The notes beneath the pieces are model-generated. The model had not been told where the DNA came from. It saw nothing but the letters and a program-made list of their open reading frames with translations, and ran no database searches. Of a stretch of 64,000 bases of DNA, positions 11,721 to 21,787 are shown piece after piece; position 1 is the first letter of the stretch; each line of letters opens with the position of its first letter. Source of the DNA: Chloranthus sessilifolius (taxonomy: Eukaryota; Streptophyta; Magnoliopsida; Chloranthales; Chloranthaceae); the NCBI GenBank assembly GCA_021018995.1, contig CM037593.1, positions 37,151,810 through 37,215,809 on the forward strand. Direction: 5' to 3'. Position numbers and translations under genes: made by a program.

Positions 11721-12375
11721 TATTTTTAAATTTTTTTTTTTTTTTTAAAATGCACAGCTTCCATTTTTGTTACTGTAATTAGAGCCAATCTACCTGTTAC
11801 CAATATTATATCAACCACAAATCACTGAACGGGAAAATTAAAAAGCATAATCCATTCAACAAAATGAAAAAATAATAAGCCAACAATGAAATTAATTTTT
11901 ACTTAAAAAAAATGTTTAATCTTCAAATATCAATTACATTTGAAGGATAAAAACTTTAAAAAAAGATTTAGATGAAAAGTATAATGCTCTTCCACTGAGA
12001 TCAGTCCGCCAAAGAGGCATTCTTCAAGAGGTACGATTTGCACCATCTCCTATCAATTGTCGAGTTGGTAATGCCTATCCTGAAATAGGTCAAGAGAATC
12101 AGGAACACTTGGTCAATAGAAAAATCAAAGTGAATGTATTAAAACAAATTGTTACATTGTAACATATAACTAGAAGAGCTAGTATTAGACGACCGACCCG
12201 ACCACCAGCACTCAGCATGAGATCCATGTGTCGTGTAGGACTGTAGACACACATCTCAAAGTCCGATGTGTCACATGGCTCTCATGCCATCTGCAGGTCA
12301 TCAGATCCAAGGCTAGGAATTATTACGGTCATGTGAGTTCCACGGCTAGGAATTCAAATCAACTCTTTTTGACCA
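11721..12375. other. CACTA-1 interior, no gene recognised
   Basis: The stretch holds an A/T-rich part to about 11960. A segment at 11990-12120 reads open on the plus strand for about 40 codons, which I cannot assign. Nothing further is supported. Confidence 0.3.
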
Positions 12376-13170
12376 TCATGGGTTTGAGATTAAAAATATT
12401 ACCATGTAAAATCCAAAGAAGCCTAAGAAGCATCTGAAACTTCTCATCATGGGTCAGCAAGTAACCATGTGGATTGCTCCCAGTGTCCTTAATCACACGT
12501 TCCCATTTATAACCTGTCGGTGTAAGCTTATACGTAGTTAAGGAGCAAGAACCTGGAATGAAACTACAGGTCAAAATGATGCACTTTTCCCCATCACATT
12601 GTTTGTTATTCTCAAGGATTCGGGCATGAAATGTGAGATCCTGAAACATAAGAAACACAAGATATAAAGAAAAGCGTTAACAAAATTTATGGTCTGGGTC
12701 TCAACTGCTACCCCTAACAATCTACCATGTTTATATGTAATTGGTTTTAGGTAGCCGAGCCGAATGCTCAGTCTCCTCTTTACAAATGGTCAAGCCTTGG
12801 GAATTGCTGAATAGTCAAGCCTCAAAAGTGCCCAGTTGTCTATGAGCATGCAAATCAGTGAAAGTTCATCTGACCTTGACCTTTAACTGCTTTGGCACTC
12901 AACAACATATACACATTCCCCAATGTTGTTGGAGGGTGATTGACCGGAGTGCCAGTTCGGGCCATGTACCTAATACCGACTCATTGAATAAATCAGAACT
13001 AACTGTGGCTTGGACATATCAAATCACAAACACAATAAAGAGAAGCAAGAAACAAACTTGGGGTGATAACTGAGGAAGCTCATTTAATTTAGTTGTGTAT
13101 GCATCCATCCCAGTGGGTCTAGGTCTTTTAAAAAATCATGCTCAGGAAGTGCTGATGGGAGATGGACTTG
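12376..13170 (-). pseudogene. PRP8: Captured PRP8 fragment (two exons with intron)
   Basis: Two minus-strand blocks match plant PRP8, the U5 snRNP splicing factor, in its C-terminal MPN-like domain. The first (about 13170-13052) encodes [14 protein letters not shown] and PLGWMHTQ. The second (about 12640-12376) begins after a TTTCAG acceptor and encodes [26 protein letters not shown] and TGSNPHGYL. The intron between them is retained, so capture was from DNA rather than from a processed mRNA. A two-base insertion near 13085 introduces a stop, the donor is no longer GT, and the right end is frameshifted. The fragment is fused directly to RPA1 sequence at about 13170. It covers only a small part of the very large PRP8 protein, so it is not a functional splicing gene. 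Confidence 0.88.
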
Positions 13171-13315
13171 CCCAATCAACCGGAGCTTGGGCCCTGATAG
13201 TGATCCACTGCCTCTTCTCTCCCATGTACTCAGTTTGTGCTACACTAACCCGAAACATATGAGGAGCCCACATAGCTTCTTCCAGCTTGTTTTGATATGC
13301 TTTGTCATCTCCCTC
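13142..13315 (-). CDS. RPA1: RPA1-derived exon D, running into PRP8 sequence
   Basis: After a TACAG acceptor the frame encodes [14 protein letters not shown] and [16 protein letters not shown], which match the C-terminal OB fold (DBD-C) of plant replication protein A 70-kDa subunit. It breaks off after APVDWA at the junction with PRP8 sequence. Translation continues nine codons in a non-PRP8 frame to a TGA at 13142-13144. The native protein extends further, so the C-terminus is new. The exon is in phase with exon C upstream. Confidence 0.85.
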   Translation of the reverse strand, partial: EGDDKAYQNKLEEAMWAPHMFRVSVAQTEYMGEKRQWITIRAQAPVDWASPSPISTS

Positions 13316-13385
13316 CTGTATTAGTCCGTGACAAAAAGGCGAAAAATTCTTTTAGGAATTCATATTATTAGCCACATAAAGCAAA

Positions 13386-13388
<3 letters not shown>

Positions 13389-13464
<76 letters not shown>
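13389..13464. repeat. (AT)n(GT)n compound microsatellite
   Basis: About 25 AT units are followed by about 13 GT units; it lies in an intron of the captured RPA1 fragment. Confidence 0.97.
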
Positions 13465-13469
<5 letters not shown>

Positions 13470-13758
13470 ATTGGGAGAAAATGTCGCTACAGCCTTCTGA
13501 TTCCTGCCAAACCTTGAATTTGGAAGTAGCTCAGAACCAGTTCAAGATCCTCACCCACTATTAATCTTCTTTAGCTTAGCAAGAATCAGTTGGTAGAGAA
13601 GTAGGTTCTTATCAAAATGCCAATTATATGTACAGAATTGCTCTTCAGGGCTCCAAAGTGATTACAGAGCCCTGAAAAGTGTTGCCAAGTGAGGGCTTAT
13701 TAATAACTTATTATTGCATAAAATATAGAAGAGATCATTCAATGTATGTAACTATGTA

Positions 13759-13761
<3 letters not shown>

Positions 13762-13836
<75 letters not shown>
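13762..13836. repeat. (TA)n microsatellite
   Basis: About 37 uninterrupted TA units. Between here and 14215 a phrase like GACAGTGGTTAGG...GAGCTCCACATAGAC occurs in two to three imperfect copies around TA tracts. Confidence 0.95.
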
Positions 13837-13838
<2 letters not shown>

Positions 13839-14208
13839 CAGTGGTTAGGTGCCCCAATGGTCCATGTGGAGCAAGGCTATTTTGTTTCATCATTATAATT
13901 AAAAAAAAAAATTAAAAATTCATCTCTACTGCTTTTTTTAGACTTGAAATCTAGACAATTCAATCAGTCAATATTTGATTTTGCCTTAAATCATTTTTTA
14001 TAGAATTGATCTAAACAATGTATCCGAGCTCCACAAGTTACCAAATAGTATTTTAAGTGTCACACAGAGCTCCACATAGACCATTGGAGCACGCTCAATG
14101 TGCCCTATTAGGGCATGCATCCCTTTTCCATATAGGACAGTGGTTAGGGGCACGATGAGCTCCACATAGACACTTATGGGACGCTCACCGTGCCCAATTA
14201 GGACGTGC

Positions 14209-14229
14209 TTATATATATATATATATATA
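14209..14229. repeat. (TA)n microsatellite
   Basis: Short TA run of about ten units. Confidence 0.9.
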
Positions 14230-14328
14230 AAATTGTGTTTGGCTCAGATAGATAATGGGTTAGTCGTTCATCATCACTTTGAAGTTTGAATAAATCAGAG
14301 TGGTGCATGACATATTTCATCATCATAG

Positions 14329-14331
<3 letters not shown>

Positions 14332-14372
<41 letters not shown>
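14332..14372. repeat. (TA)n microsatellite
   Basis: TA run of about twenty units. Confidence 0.95.
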
Positions 14373-14375
<3 letters not shown>

Positions 14376-14574
14376 CTTGTGTTTTTCATGTTCTTTGTTT
14401 CAAGGTTCACTAGTCACTTCACATATACAGCTGACAAGACATTAGCACCTTTGATGCAATGAGTACATTATGGTTCGGTTCGGTCCAATGGCTGAAACAT
14501 TGTTATATAATGCATACTGATAGGACAGCCAAACAAAAACTGATTTTATAGCTATTAGGTAGTTAAAATTTTAC

Positions 14575-14695
14575 CTCTGATTTTATCCTATCAAGCTCAT
14601 CTGCAGAGCACCCAACAATTTTTTCAGCATGCTCATTGAAAACAGAAAGCCACGCCTCGCCACTTGCATCTGCAACCTTCACTACCATTATATAT
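14575..14695 (-). CDS. RPA1: RPA1-derived exon C
   Basis: The exon starts after a TTGCAG acceptor and ends before a GTAAAA donor. It encodes YIMVVKVADASGEAWLSVF and GCSADELDRIKSE, the typical continuation of the RPA70 DBD-C domain after the zinc ribbon. It is open throughout and in phase with exons B and D. Confidence 0.9.
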
Positions 14696-14802
14696 CTGCA
14701 AGCAAAACCGCATCAGATACCATCAAAAAAATGTCTTCCATGTGTTCAATTAGGCCCTTATAGTGAAAAAATATAATCTTGTTTTGAGTGTAGACTCTAG
14801 AC

Positions 14803-14963
14803 CTTAGACTGCAATCTGCATTGTTCTTTTGGCACCCTTCACACCAATACCCGGATCCGATAACCTCTGTAACTTTCTTGTTGCACACTTTACATGCCCG
14901 ATACCACATCATCTGATCGGACTTGATGAAACTTATATAAGCTTTTACAGTGAAGAACACAGG
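14803..14963 (-). CDS. RPA1: RPA1-derived exon B with C4 zinc ribbon
   Basis: The exon encodes AYISFIKSDQMMWYRACKVC and the second zinc pair in GSGYWCEGCQ. All four cysteines of the RPA70 C-terminal zinc ribbon are therefore present. In the parent gene this module supports trimer assembly and single-strand DNA binding. The donor (AAG|GTCTAG) is acceptable. The acceptor is not: the sequence before the first codon is CAA rather than CAG, a likely G-to-A change. Reading frame is intact. Confidence 0.9.
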
Positions 14964-15091
14964 TTGACCATGAAATTGAAAATTAGCGAACCATCCAAGA
15001 ATAACAAAGTTCTAAAATATTAAAATTTTTGCATTATACGAAATCAAATTTTAACTGTTCTGATGTAAGGTGATGATGGTTCCGGGCTTAC

Positions 15092-15236
15092 CTTATCCTG
15101 ACCCAAAGATGGGTTGTTGGTTATGTGAGAAAGAAAGACTCGATCAGAATACATGGATCTCAATCCATTCTTCGATGCAGAGACTACACTAGAGCCAACT
15201 GAAGGCATAGAAGCTCCTTTACCTTCAGACTCATAC
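15092..15236 (-). CDS. RPA1: RPA1-derived exon A
   Basis: The exon is flanked by a CAATAG acceptor and an AAG|GTAAGC donor. It encodes YESEGKGASMPSVGSS and MYSDRVFLSHITNNPSLGQ, which match the linker before the zinc ribbon in plant RPA70. It is open over 48 codons. It joins in phase to a possible first exon at 15989-16020 and to exon B. Confidence 0.88.
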
Positions 15237-15352
15237 CTATTGCAGTTGCAGAGAAAATAAGAAAATGGGTTACATATAAAAATAAGGGAAATAGATCTAT
15301 GCACATAAGATTTGTACCGTGCCACATAGTTTAAAAAGAAGCAATTGGTTTT

Positions 15353-15638
15353 GTTGGGATTTGTGCCATGTGGAATTGCATCTAAGCCATCTTATGTAAA
15401 TTCCAAGATGTAAAGATCTTTGGTGCCAAAGATTGGCACTAATCGTGTTCTCTATCATCTAATGTCATCTGATTCAACACAATCAAATCACATCATTTGA
15501 TTCAATGATTGACTGAGAAATCAGACGATAGAGATCAAGTTTTGTGCCAATCTTTGGCAACAAAGATCTTTACATCATGATCTTCAAATTAGTCGGCTTA
15601 GATGGTGTTCCACATGGCACAAATCCTAAGAATCCCAA
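15353..15638. mobile_element. Fold-back MITE
   Basis: Two arms of roughly 110-120 bp are inverted copies of each other. Left: GGGATTTGTGCCATGTGGAA ... AAAGATCTTTGGTGCCAAAG. The right arm is its imperfect reverse complement. There is no coding sequence. It lies between the possible first exon and exon A of the chimeric RPA1 unit. Confidence 0.85.
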
Positions 15639-15988
15639 GTCTTTCTTTTTAACCCATGTGTTGTCTACACATTTTTATCTTAACATGTGTGAAATCTTCA
15701 CAGAAGGGGGCACAAAGTGAAGCCATCACTTCTCATTGCAAAGCAGATTGATTTATCTTATAATTGAGAGAGCAGTTTGGGCATTTGAGTTGGGTTTTCA
15801 AGAGGGATAAATTTCAATTAAGTGCTAGTGCTTGAGCAGCAAATTTGGTGCTCAGCCCATCTCTAACATACTACCAAACGAAGTGAAAGTAAATCTAGAG
15901 TGTCCATGCAACATATAATTGTGTAGATTCTTCATGGACCAGAAATTAGTATGATCAAACAACTATTAGCAGGCAAGGACATACATAC

Positions 15989-16020
15989 CCTCGATAAGAG
16001 ACTTTGACTTCCTTCTCCAT
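15989..16020 (-). CDS. Possible first exon of chimeric RPA1 unit
   Basis: An ATG at 16020 opens an 11-codon frame (MEKEVKVSYR plus a split Gly codon) and ends at a good GTATGT donor. Splicing to exon A would keep the frame; exons of 32+145+161+121+174 nt give 633 nt, exactly 211 codons including the stop. A TATA-like GATAAATAGAGG lies about 230 bp upstream on the minus strand (about 16244-16255). The origin of this exon is unknown, and it could be chance. Confidence 0.4.
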
Positions 16021-16633
16021 TGTGTAAGGGATGCTGAGGCTCTCTCAACTAGGTGGTGAGCTCTCATTAATTCTCATCTCAAAAGTTGAAACAAGAGGCA
16101 ATACAATGAGGTGTCTCAAAAGAAAATGAAAAAAAAAACTAAGAAACAGAAAATAAGAACTCTAAGCTCCAAAAATCACAAACACGATAAGTGAAAATGG
16201 CTTACATGGATAAAGGCAACATGAGTTCTATCTTCTCTTCGTCCTCTATTTATCATAGATTGCACAAATCTGAAATGCATTGCAGATCTTATAGCAACTG
16301 TCAGTGTCCTCCATTAATGGCATTGCATTGGTGCATTTCAGATTTTGTTTTAGCTTGGTGACCACTTCCATTAATGACATGTTTCACCTCTGATTTCCGA
16401 TATCCCGTCTATAGATGCAGGAAACCATTGAGAAACCCAAATCTCATAGATTCTCATAGCTATTTCTCCACACAGACAAAGTTTGATTTTGGGATTTTAG
16501 AAATCCGTTTGAGCCCTTTTTCCTAAAAAATTTTTAGTTGGTATAATAGGCTGAAACAAATTGAATCTAGTTTTTTAGTTGGTAAGAACAATGCTACTAG
16601 AGTGTATAGAGTAGTGCAAAACATGATACCAGT
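16021..16633. other. CACTA-1 interior upstream of the chimeric unit
   Basis: It contains the TATA-like box noted for the chimeric unit (about 16244-16255). Otherwise I see no gene or repeat. Confidence 0.3.
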
Positions 16634-17760
16634 TGATGAATAGTGAAATATGATCATATTTCACCCCTTTAAGCCTACATTTAGCCATCCGATGAGGGCA
16701 ATTTGATATATTTATGAAGTTTTAATTATTTCAGGAATATTTGACCATTGAATGTATTTGAAAGCATAAAAGAGCATAAGAACAACAAACGTTGGAATAT
16801 TGGAGCAAAGGAGTTAATGGTCCTTGAAATTTAAAATTCAAATTTGATTTTTGAATTTCAAATCTGGAGCTGAGACCCTATTTAAGCAAACTGGAGAATT
16901 GATTTTATATGAGATTTTTTTTTTAGCTTTTATTTTGCTAAGAATTTTTTTAGCTTTCTTCCAGCTTTCCCTTTTATTTTTCAAGTACTATTCTTCCATT
17001 TCCTAGTTCTAGAACCTAAATTAGTTTAATTTCTGCACTCAAAGAAGGATTGTACCGGTTGGATTAAAGCTTTCGTGGATTTCTGTGAAACATCTTTTAC
17101 GGTATTTTAATAGTTATTTCAATTATGTTGTTCATTTCTAGTATGTGTGGCTAAATTTCTTTGAGGATTGGGATCTAATGAATTCCATCCTAGGTTTCAT
17201 TTATTTATCATAGATCAGTGGTTGGAATTCAATGTTTGGTGCATTACGGTTTTATCGTTTATTTGTTCTTACCGATCTATGTAAATACCGAACACCATTT
17301 CTAAGGTATGGGATTTAGTCATGCTCTTCCCATGAACGCGGATTTATGATTTGGAATTTACACCGGATTCTTTATTGCTAATATTTGCGACATTTATTCA
17401 TCGTCATTAGAAACCTCTTTTACGGTAAGTATTTTGTTTATTTGGTTTGTAACATTTATTTATCGTCATTAGAATTAAATTTCTTTTACGGTGAATGTTT
17501 TGTTTATTTCGACTTTGACATTTATTTATCATCATTAGAACTAAGTTTCTTTTACGATGAATGTTTTGCCGATTTCTTTTGCGATTTTGGAAGAACAACA
17601 ATCTTGTGTCTTGCATCTCTTGAATTCTAACCAGTTAGATCTATGATGGTAAATGTTAGACCATGGATGGGAAGATTTAGCATCCCAAACCTCGCTTTAT
17701 ATCTTGCATTAAATTTCAGTGGATGTCATATAAATACAATATACCATTTGTTTAGATGGC
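16634..17760 (+). mobile_element. Athila-like LTR fragment, plus orientation
   Basis: It is homologous, in the opposite direction, to the solo LTR piece 32297-33464. It starts TGATGAATAG followed by the 20-base palindrome TGAAATATGATCATATTTCA-like box, and continues through the phrase TTTAGCCATCCGATGAGG. The last ~300 bp expected for this LTR are missing, and I found no target duplication, so it is truncated at the 3' end. The exact right edge is uncertain. Confidence 0.65.
17385..17620 (+). repeat. ~66-bp tandem repeat within LTR fragment
   Basis: About three imperfect units of 66 bp with the shared phrase ACATTTATTTATCGTCATTAG. The related minus LTR has about two units at 32590-32740. Confidence 0.85.
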
Positions 17761-18188
17761 TTTTGACCGCACTAAATCAGACAATGGTTATCATTATTTG
17801 TTCAAATCTTTCACAAAAATAAACTTTGAGATCATGGGCATCAAATCATAAGTCACACATTATTTTCCACATGGCATACGTCCCAAAAAGTGACCCGAGT
17901 TCCAACAACGTTGGCTCTCAATTCAGGTACCTAATACTAACTAAAAATTAAAAGGGGCCAGCTACCCATGCTATACGCAAAGAGGATTTAAGTTGGCATT
18001 TCTTCAACTTGAGGACAAGTTGACAAGAAAGGATCAGTATATTATGAAATTCTTGCTACCTTTTTCAAAATGACAAGGACTAAAAGACTGAAACTTAGTT
18101 TGCTGATATTTAAAATCATGCTTAATAATGATTGTAGGATTAAATGTGGAAATTTTTGTTGGTATTCGCACATTTTAAAATACTACAG
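17761..18188. other. CACTA-1 interior, nothing recognised
   Basis: No gene or repeat boundary identified apart from the phrase TCAGGTACCTAAT (about 17924), which recurs at about 61888. Confidence 0.3.
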
Positions 18189-18331
18189 ATATCTAGGACA
18201 GTTGTCATTGCAGAAGGAATGGGTGAAGCTACAATATATGAACTTGCTCGTCACGGTCATGACAAGCTTCTTGGGGAGAATAATCTCCTGATGAGAGAAT
18301 GGATGAAGCAGGGGCAAATTCAGTTAAATCA
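18189..18331 (+). pseudogene. Exon-like captured segment, unidentified
   Basis: A 143-bp segment lies between TACTACAG and GTATGT. One frame is fully open and looks protein-like: it includes RTVVIAEGMGEATIYELA and LLGENNLLMREWMKQGQIQ. I do not recognise the family. It is on the strand opposite to the RPA1/PRP8 cargo of the same CACTA element, so it would be an independent capture. Confidence 0.45.
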
Positions 18332-19080
18332 GTATGTAAACCCCCTTTTCTATTGAAATAGAATTGCTTGAGGTTTTACTTTATTAACTAATTAATTTCT
18401 AAATACCTAATTTGGCGAAGACCTAGATTGAAGTTGCAACCTCTATAATTTACCATACCAAAGGAGAAGGGATCACTTGTCAAATGTATATATCTAGCAT
18501 TGATACATGCATAACACCATCTCAACAAATCTATGGAGTCACAAATCTCAAGTACAACAAAAAACAAAAATCAGCGATTATACTCGAAAGTAGCGAGCTA
18601 AGATAAGAAGAACAGGTGCTACTTCAGAGGAACTAGATTGAGCTTATATTGAACCCTATTGGAATGCCCAAAAGCATAGTAACCGTCGCAGTGATGATCA
18701 AATTTACTCTCTTTGTATAATTTCGACCATTGATTTTTATATCCAGTGAAGTTCTTACAAAATCCGGCCAGGAGACGATGGGTTTCCGGAGAGAGATGAA
18801 GGTGAACCATCAGAACGAGAGATAAGAGATTAGCAACATTCTGCAGCGAGGGAAGATTTGGGGAGAACGAGAGAGAAAAAGGATTTGGGCGGGCAGAGAT
18901 GGGGAGTATGAGAGAAAGGGATTTGAGCAGGCAAGTACTTTTAGCAAAGAGAGATTTGAGATTTTATATGGGGACGATGGTGCCCTATTTTTGTGAGAGA
19001 GGTCACGAGTTCGAACCCTGCTACCATACGAAAAAGAGGATTAATGGGCCATTGCATAAAAAAAACCTCTAATTTGGACC
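18332..19080 (-). other. CACTA-1 5' (right) subterminal region
   Basis: The plus strand is GA-rich at 18845-18965 with repeated GAGAGA and GGGATTTGAG/GGGATTTGGG phrases, like the region inside the right ends of CACTA-2 (61080-61200 and 62790-62900). It is therefore probably the former promoter and leader side of a minus-strand transposase gene that has been lost. A 63-codon open frame at 18619-18810 (minus) has no recognisable similarity. Confidence 0.5.
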
Positions 19081-19085
19081 GTGGC

Positions 19086-21696
19086 TGTAATAGCCCGAAA
19101 AATCACACTAAACTATGACCTCGAGATCCGTGCCCGATCGGTCATAGGTTTGACCAAATGGAAGTCCAACAGTTAGTATGTGGCGTAATGAACGGATGAG
19201 ATGTGATAAATAGAATGCCTATGTGGTGTGTGTTGTGGGGATGTAGTCGCATACACCTACCGCGGTGTAAGTGCTCAACACACAAGTGAGGAAGAGGATA
19301 AAAGGGTTTAATAGCCCTAAAATTAAGAGTTTGGTTGTTGAAGGAGAGTAAAGAAGAGAGAGAGAGAGAGAAGTAAGAAAGGAGTTATTGCAACTGATTG
19401 GAGGGGGGATTCAAGCAATAAAAGCCGGATTCAACCCGATTTGGATCTGTTAGAGCCAAAGCTGGAAACCCTAGCCTTCCAACCATTTGATTTGAAATCA
19501 ACTTGAGATTTATTCAAGGTAAAATTTTTGTAAATAAAATGCATAGATTATAGGGGTTAAGTTGTGGTTGATAGTGGGCTAAATTATAGGATAATGGGCT
19601 AGAAAAATAGAATAAAAAGTGTGGAAAAAGGATAGGGAAGAACAGCTCGAAAAGGGGCTGAATCTGACAATTTCGATTAATCGAAATTGGGTTTCGATTA
19701 ATCGAAATTGGCCAAGAAGTTGAAAAGTCAGAAGACCCCGATTTCGATTAATCGAATTTGATTTCGATTAATCGACTTTGGATTTCGATTAATCGATTTG
19801 GGGATCGATTAATCGACTGAGAACCTCCAGTGGACCCCAGGGGTTGGAGGAAATGGCTTGAGGAAAAATCGACTAATCGAAATGGGATTTCGATTAATCG
19901 ATTTTAGTTTTCGATTAATCGATTTGGGATCGATTAATCAATTTGTGAAACTCGACTGTTCGAACTGAGAATCGACTTTGCGAAATAGAGAATTTCGATT
20001 AATCGAAATTGGATTCGATTAATCGAATGAAAACTTCATTCGTTGAACTAAGAATCGACTTTGAGAAAAGGAGAATTTCGATTAATCGAAATTGGATTCG
20101 ATTAATCGAATGAAAGCTCGACTGTTCGAACTGAGAATCGACTTTGCGAAACAGAGAATTTCGATTAATCGAAATTACTTCGATTAATCGATATTGACCT
20201 TCGATTAATCGATTTTGGAAATCGATTAATCGAATCAGATTCGATTAATCGATTTTGGAATTCGATTAATCGACTGAGATAAATTATGTTGACTTTTGGG
20301 TTTGACTTTGAGATTCTTGGAGGGTCTTATACCTTCTTTATTGCATCCTTTGTGATGTGTTTCACCTGTTATGTGGTACCATAGGTGGTACGTGTGGACT
20401 AGTGCACAAGGAGCCACGTGGGACCTTGATGCAATGATCAAATGAAGACTTGAGGTAGGGAACACCTTGAACATGTAACTTATTTTACAAGAGCATGTAT
20501 GTAGTGATATAGAATTCAATTCAATTATTATTTCTTAAGAATTTGTGAAAGGTGTGTGTGTGACATTCATAAGAGTAAACATAATGAGCCATCCCCAGGG
20601 GATGAAGAAGTAAAGAGAAAAGAGCATCAGGTGTGATGCAAGTAAATGGATACATCCCAGGGATGTATCCAAGGATTGAATCATGTTTGATAGGGCCTAA
20701 CTGATATAAGATAGCACATTTACACGGTGAATAACTATATGTAAGGCATCGATATTTTTGTTATTTGAGGTCGATAGGATATCCGTGACCCGATCTGGCG
20801 AAACCGTGAGATCTGAAAAGCTTATCGTACTTAGTAAGCACACCCGGGGGTGTTGATTGAGACAAGTGAAACCCGCCACCAATCCCGGGGAAAGGAGCTT
20901 GGGTACTATTTGTATTCGGGGAATACGGTTAAGCTATCTATATAGATGGCGATGATGGGTATCTCATCGGGCTCGATGCTATATTGCTGGGGATTACTTA
21001 AGTTGAAAGTTTAAGTTTTGCTTTAGGCCTTTTCAAAGATCATTCATGAGTAAATGAAAACATAAGTAATCACGATAAGAAAGCGAAATGTTTTTTTTAC
21101 TGTTTCATCAATAACTGCATAGATACATCATGCATGGCATATCATGGAATATATGTGAGTTATAATTTATATGTTCAACCGTGTTTGTTCCCTATTGAGC
21201 TAGGATGTAGCTCACCCTATAGACTATACGTCGCAGGTCCACTACTAGCAGCTGCCGAGGCTTCAGGAGACGCTGATCCCGGCGAGTCGGACCTTGCGGC
21301 CGGTGACGAGTTGGAGCCACCTCCAGAGGACTTCTTCTAGAGGACTCCGTTGTGCCACTTTGAGGGCTTTTTAGAGAGATTTTGTACGGCTTGGTATGTC
21401 AAGCCTTGATTTTGTTTAAAACCATGTACATAAGGAGTTGGGATTATTCTTTTGGGACGAACCATCCGTGATGATTTCTATCATCGATGGTTCGGATCGG
21501 TTCTCCATTCATGCAGAGGCATGAGGGTAGAACTGTCTTTTGGGAAGTAAATTAATGTAGATTTAAATTTTGAAATTTCGTTTATTATACTTTTTGATGC
21601 TTGATATACCAGTGTTCCGTGCTTAGCTAAAGGGCACGGTCAAGATGATCATGCTGATGGCACGAGTTTCGGGGTGCCGAAATCCGGGCTGTCACA
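19086..21696 (+). mobile_element. 5' LTR of T2
   Basis: Ends are TGTAATAGCC...GGGCTGTCACA. It carries a conserved splice-donor-like CAAG|GTAAAATTT at 19519, an array of TTCGATTAATCGAA-like palindromes from about 19670 to 20275, and the box GAGCTAGGATGTAGCTCACC at about 21197. It is nearly identical to the 3' LTR except for two stretches (about 20768-20990 here, and 30677-30772 in the partner) where changes cluster. Confidence 0.95.
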
Positions 21697-21698
21697 GT

Positions 21699-21710
21699 TG
21701 GTATCAAAGC
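21699..21710 (+). promoter_or_regulatory. tRNA-Met primer-binding site of T2
   Basis: TGGTATCAAAGC lies two bases after the 5' LTR and differs in one base from TGGTATCAGAGC, the complement of the initiator tRNA-Met 3' end. A strong acceptor-like TATTTTCTTTTAG follows at 21711-21723. Confidence 0.93.
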
Positions 21711-21787
21711 TATTTTCTTTTAGCAATTCTGACAAGGGTTCTTTCGTCAGAACATAGGGGCTTCTGCTAACGAAACTTTAGTTTCAA

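Noticed and set aside
12376-12640. A functional PRP8 gene
   Set aside because: Only a small part of the C-terminal domain is present, with a frameshift and a stop, fused to RPA1 sequence inside a transposon.
17407-17616. Minus-strand ORF with repeated 22-residue units
   Set aside because: It is the translation of the ~66-bp tandem repeat in an LTR; 66 is divisible by three, so the frame stays open by chance.
16634-17760. Complete solo LTR inserted in CACTA-1
   Set aside because: The 3' end typical for this LTR is missing, and no duplicate of the left flank CCAGT follows a CA end.
19001-19020. Possible tRNA or SINE because of GGTCACGAGTTCGAACCC
   Set aside because: Only a B-box-like string is present; no A box at proper spacing, no cloverleaf, and no repeat boundary.
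19670-20275. Regularly spaced palindromes suggestive of a CRISPR-like array
   Set aside because: Repeat units are 12-14 bp palindromes with irregular short linkers inside a plant LTR; there are no conserved long repeats with unique spacers and no cas genes.
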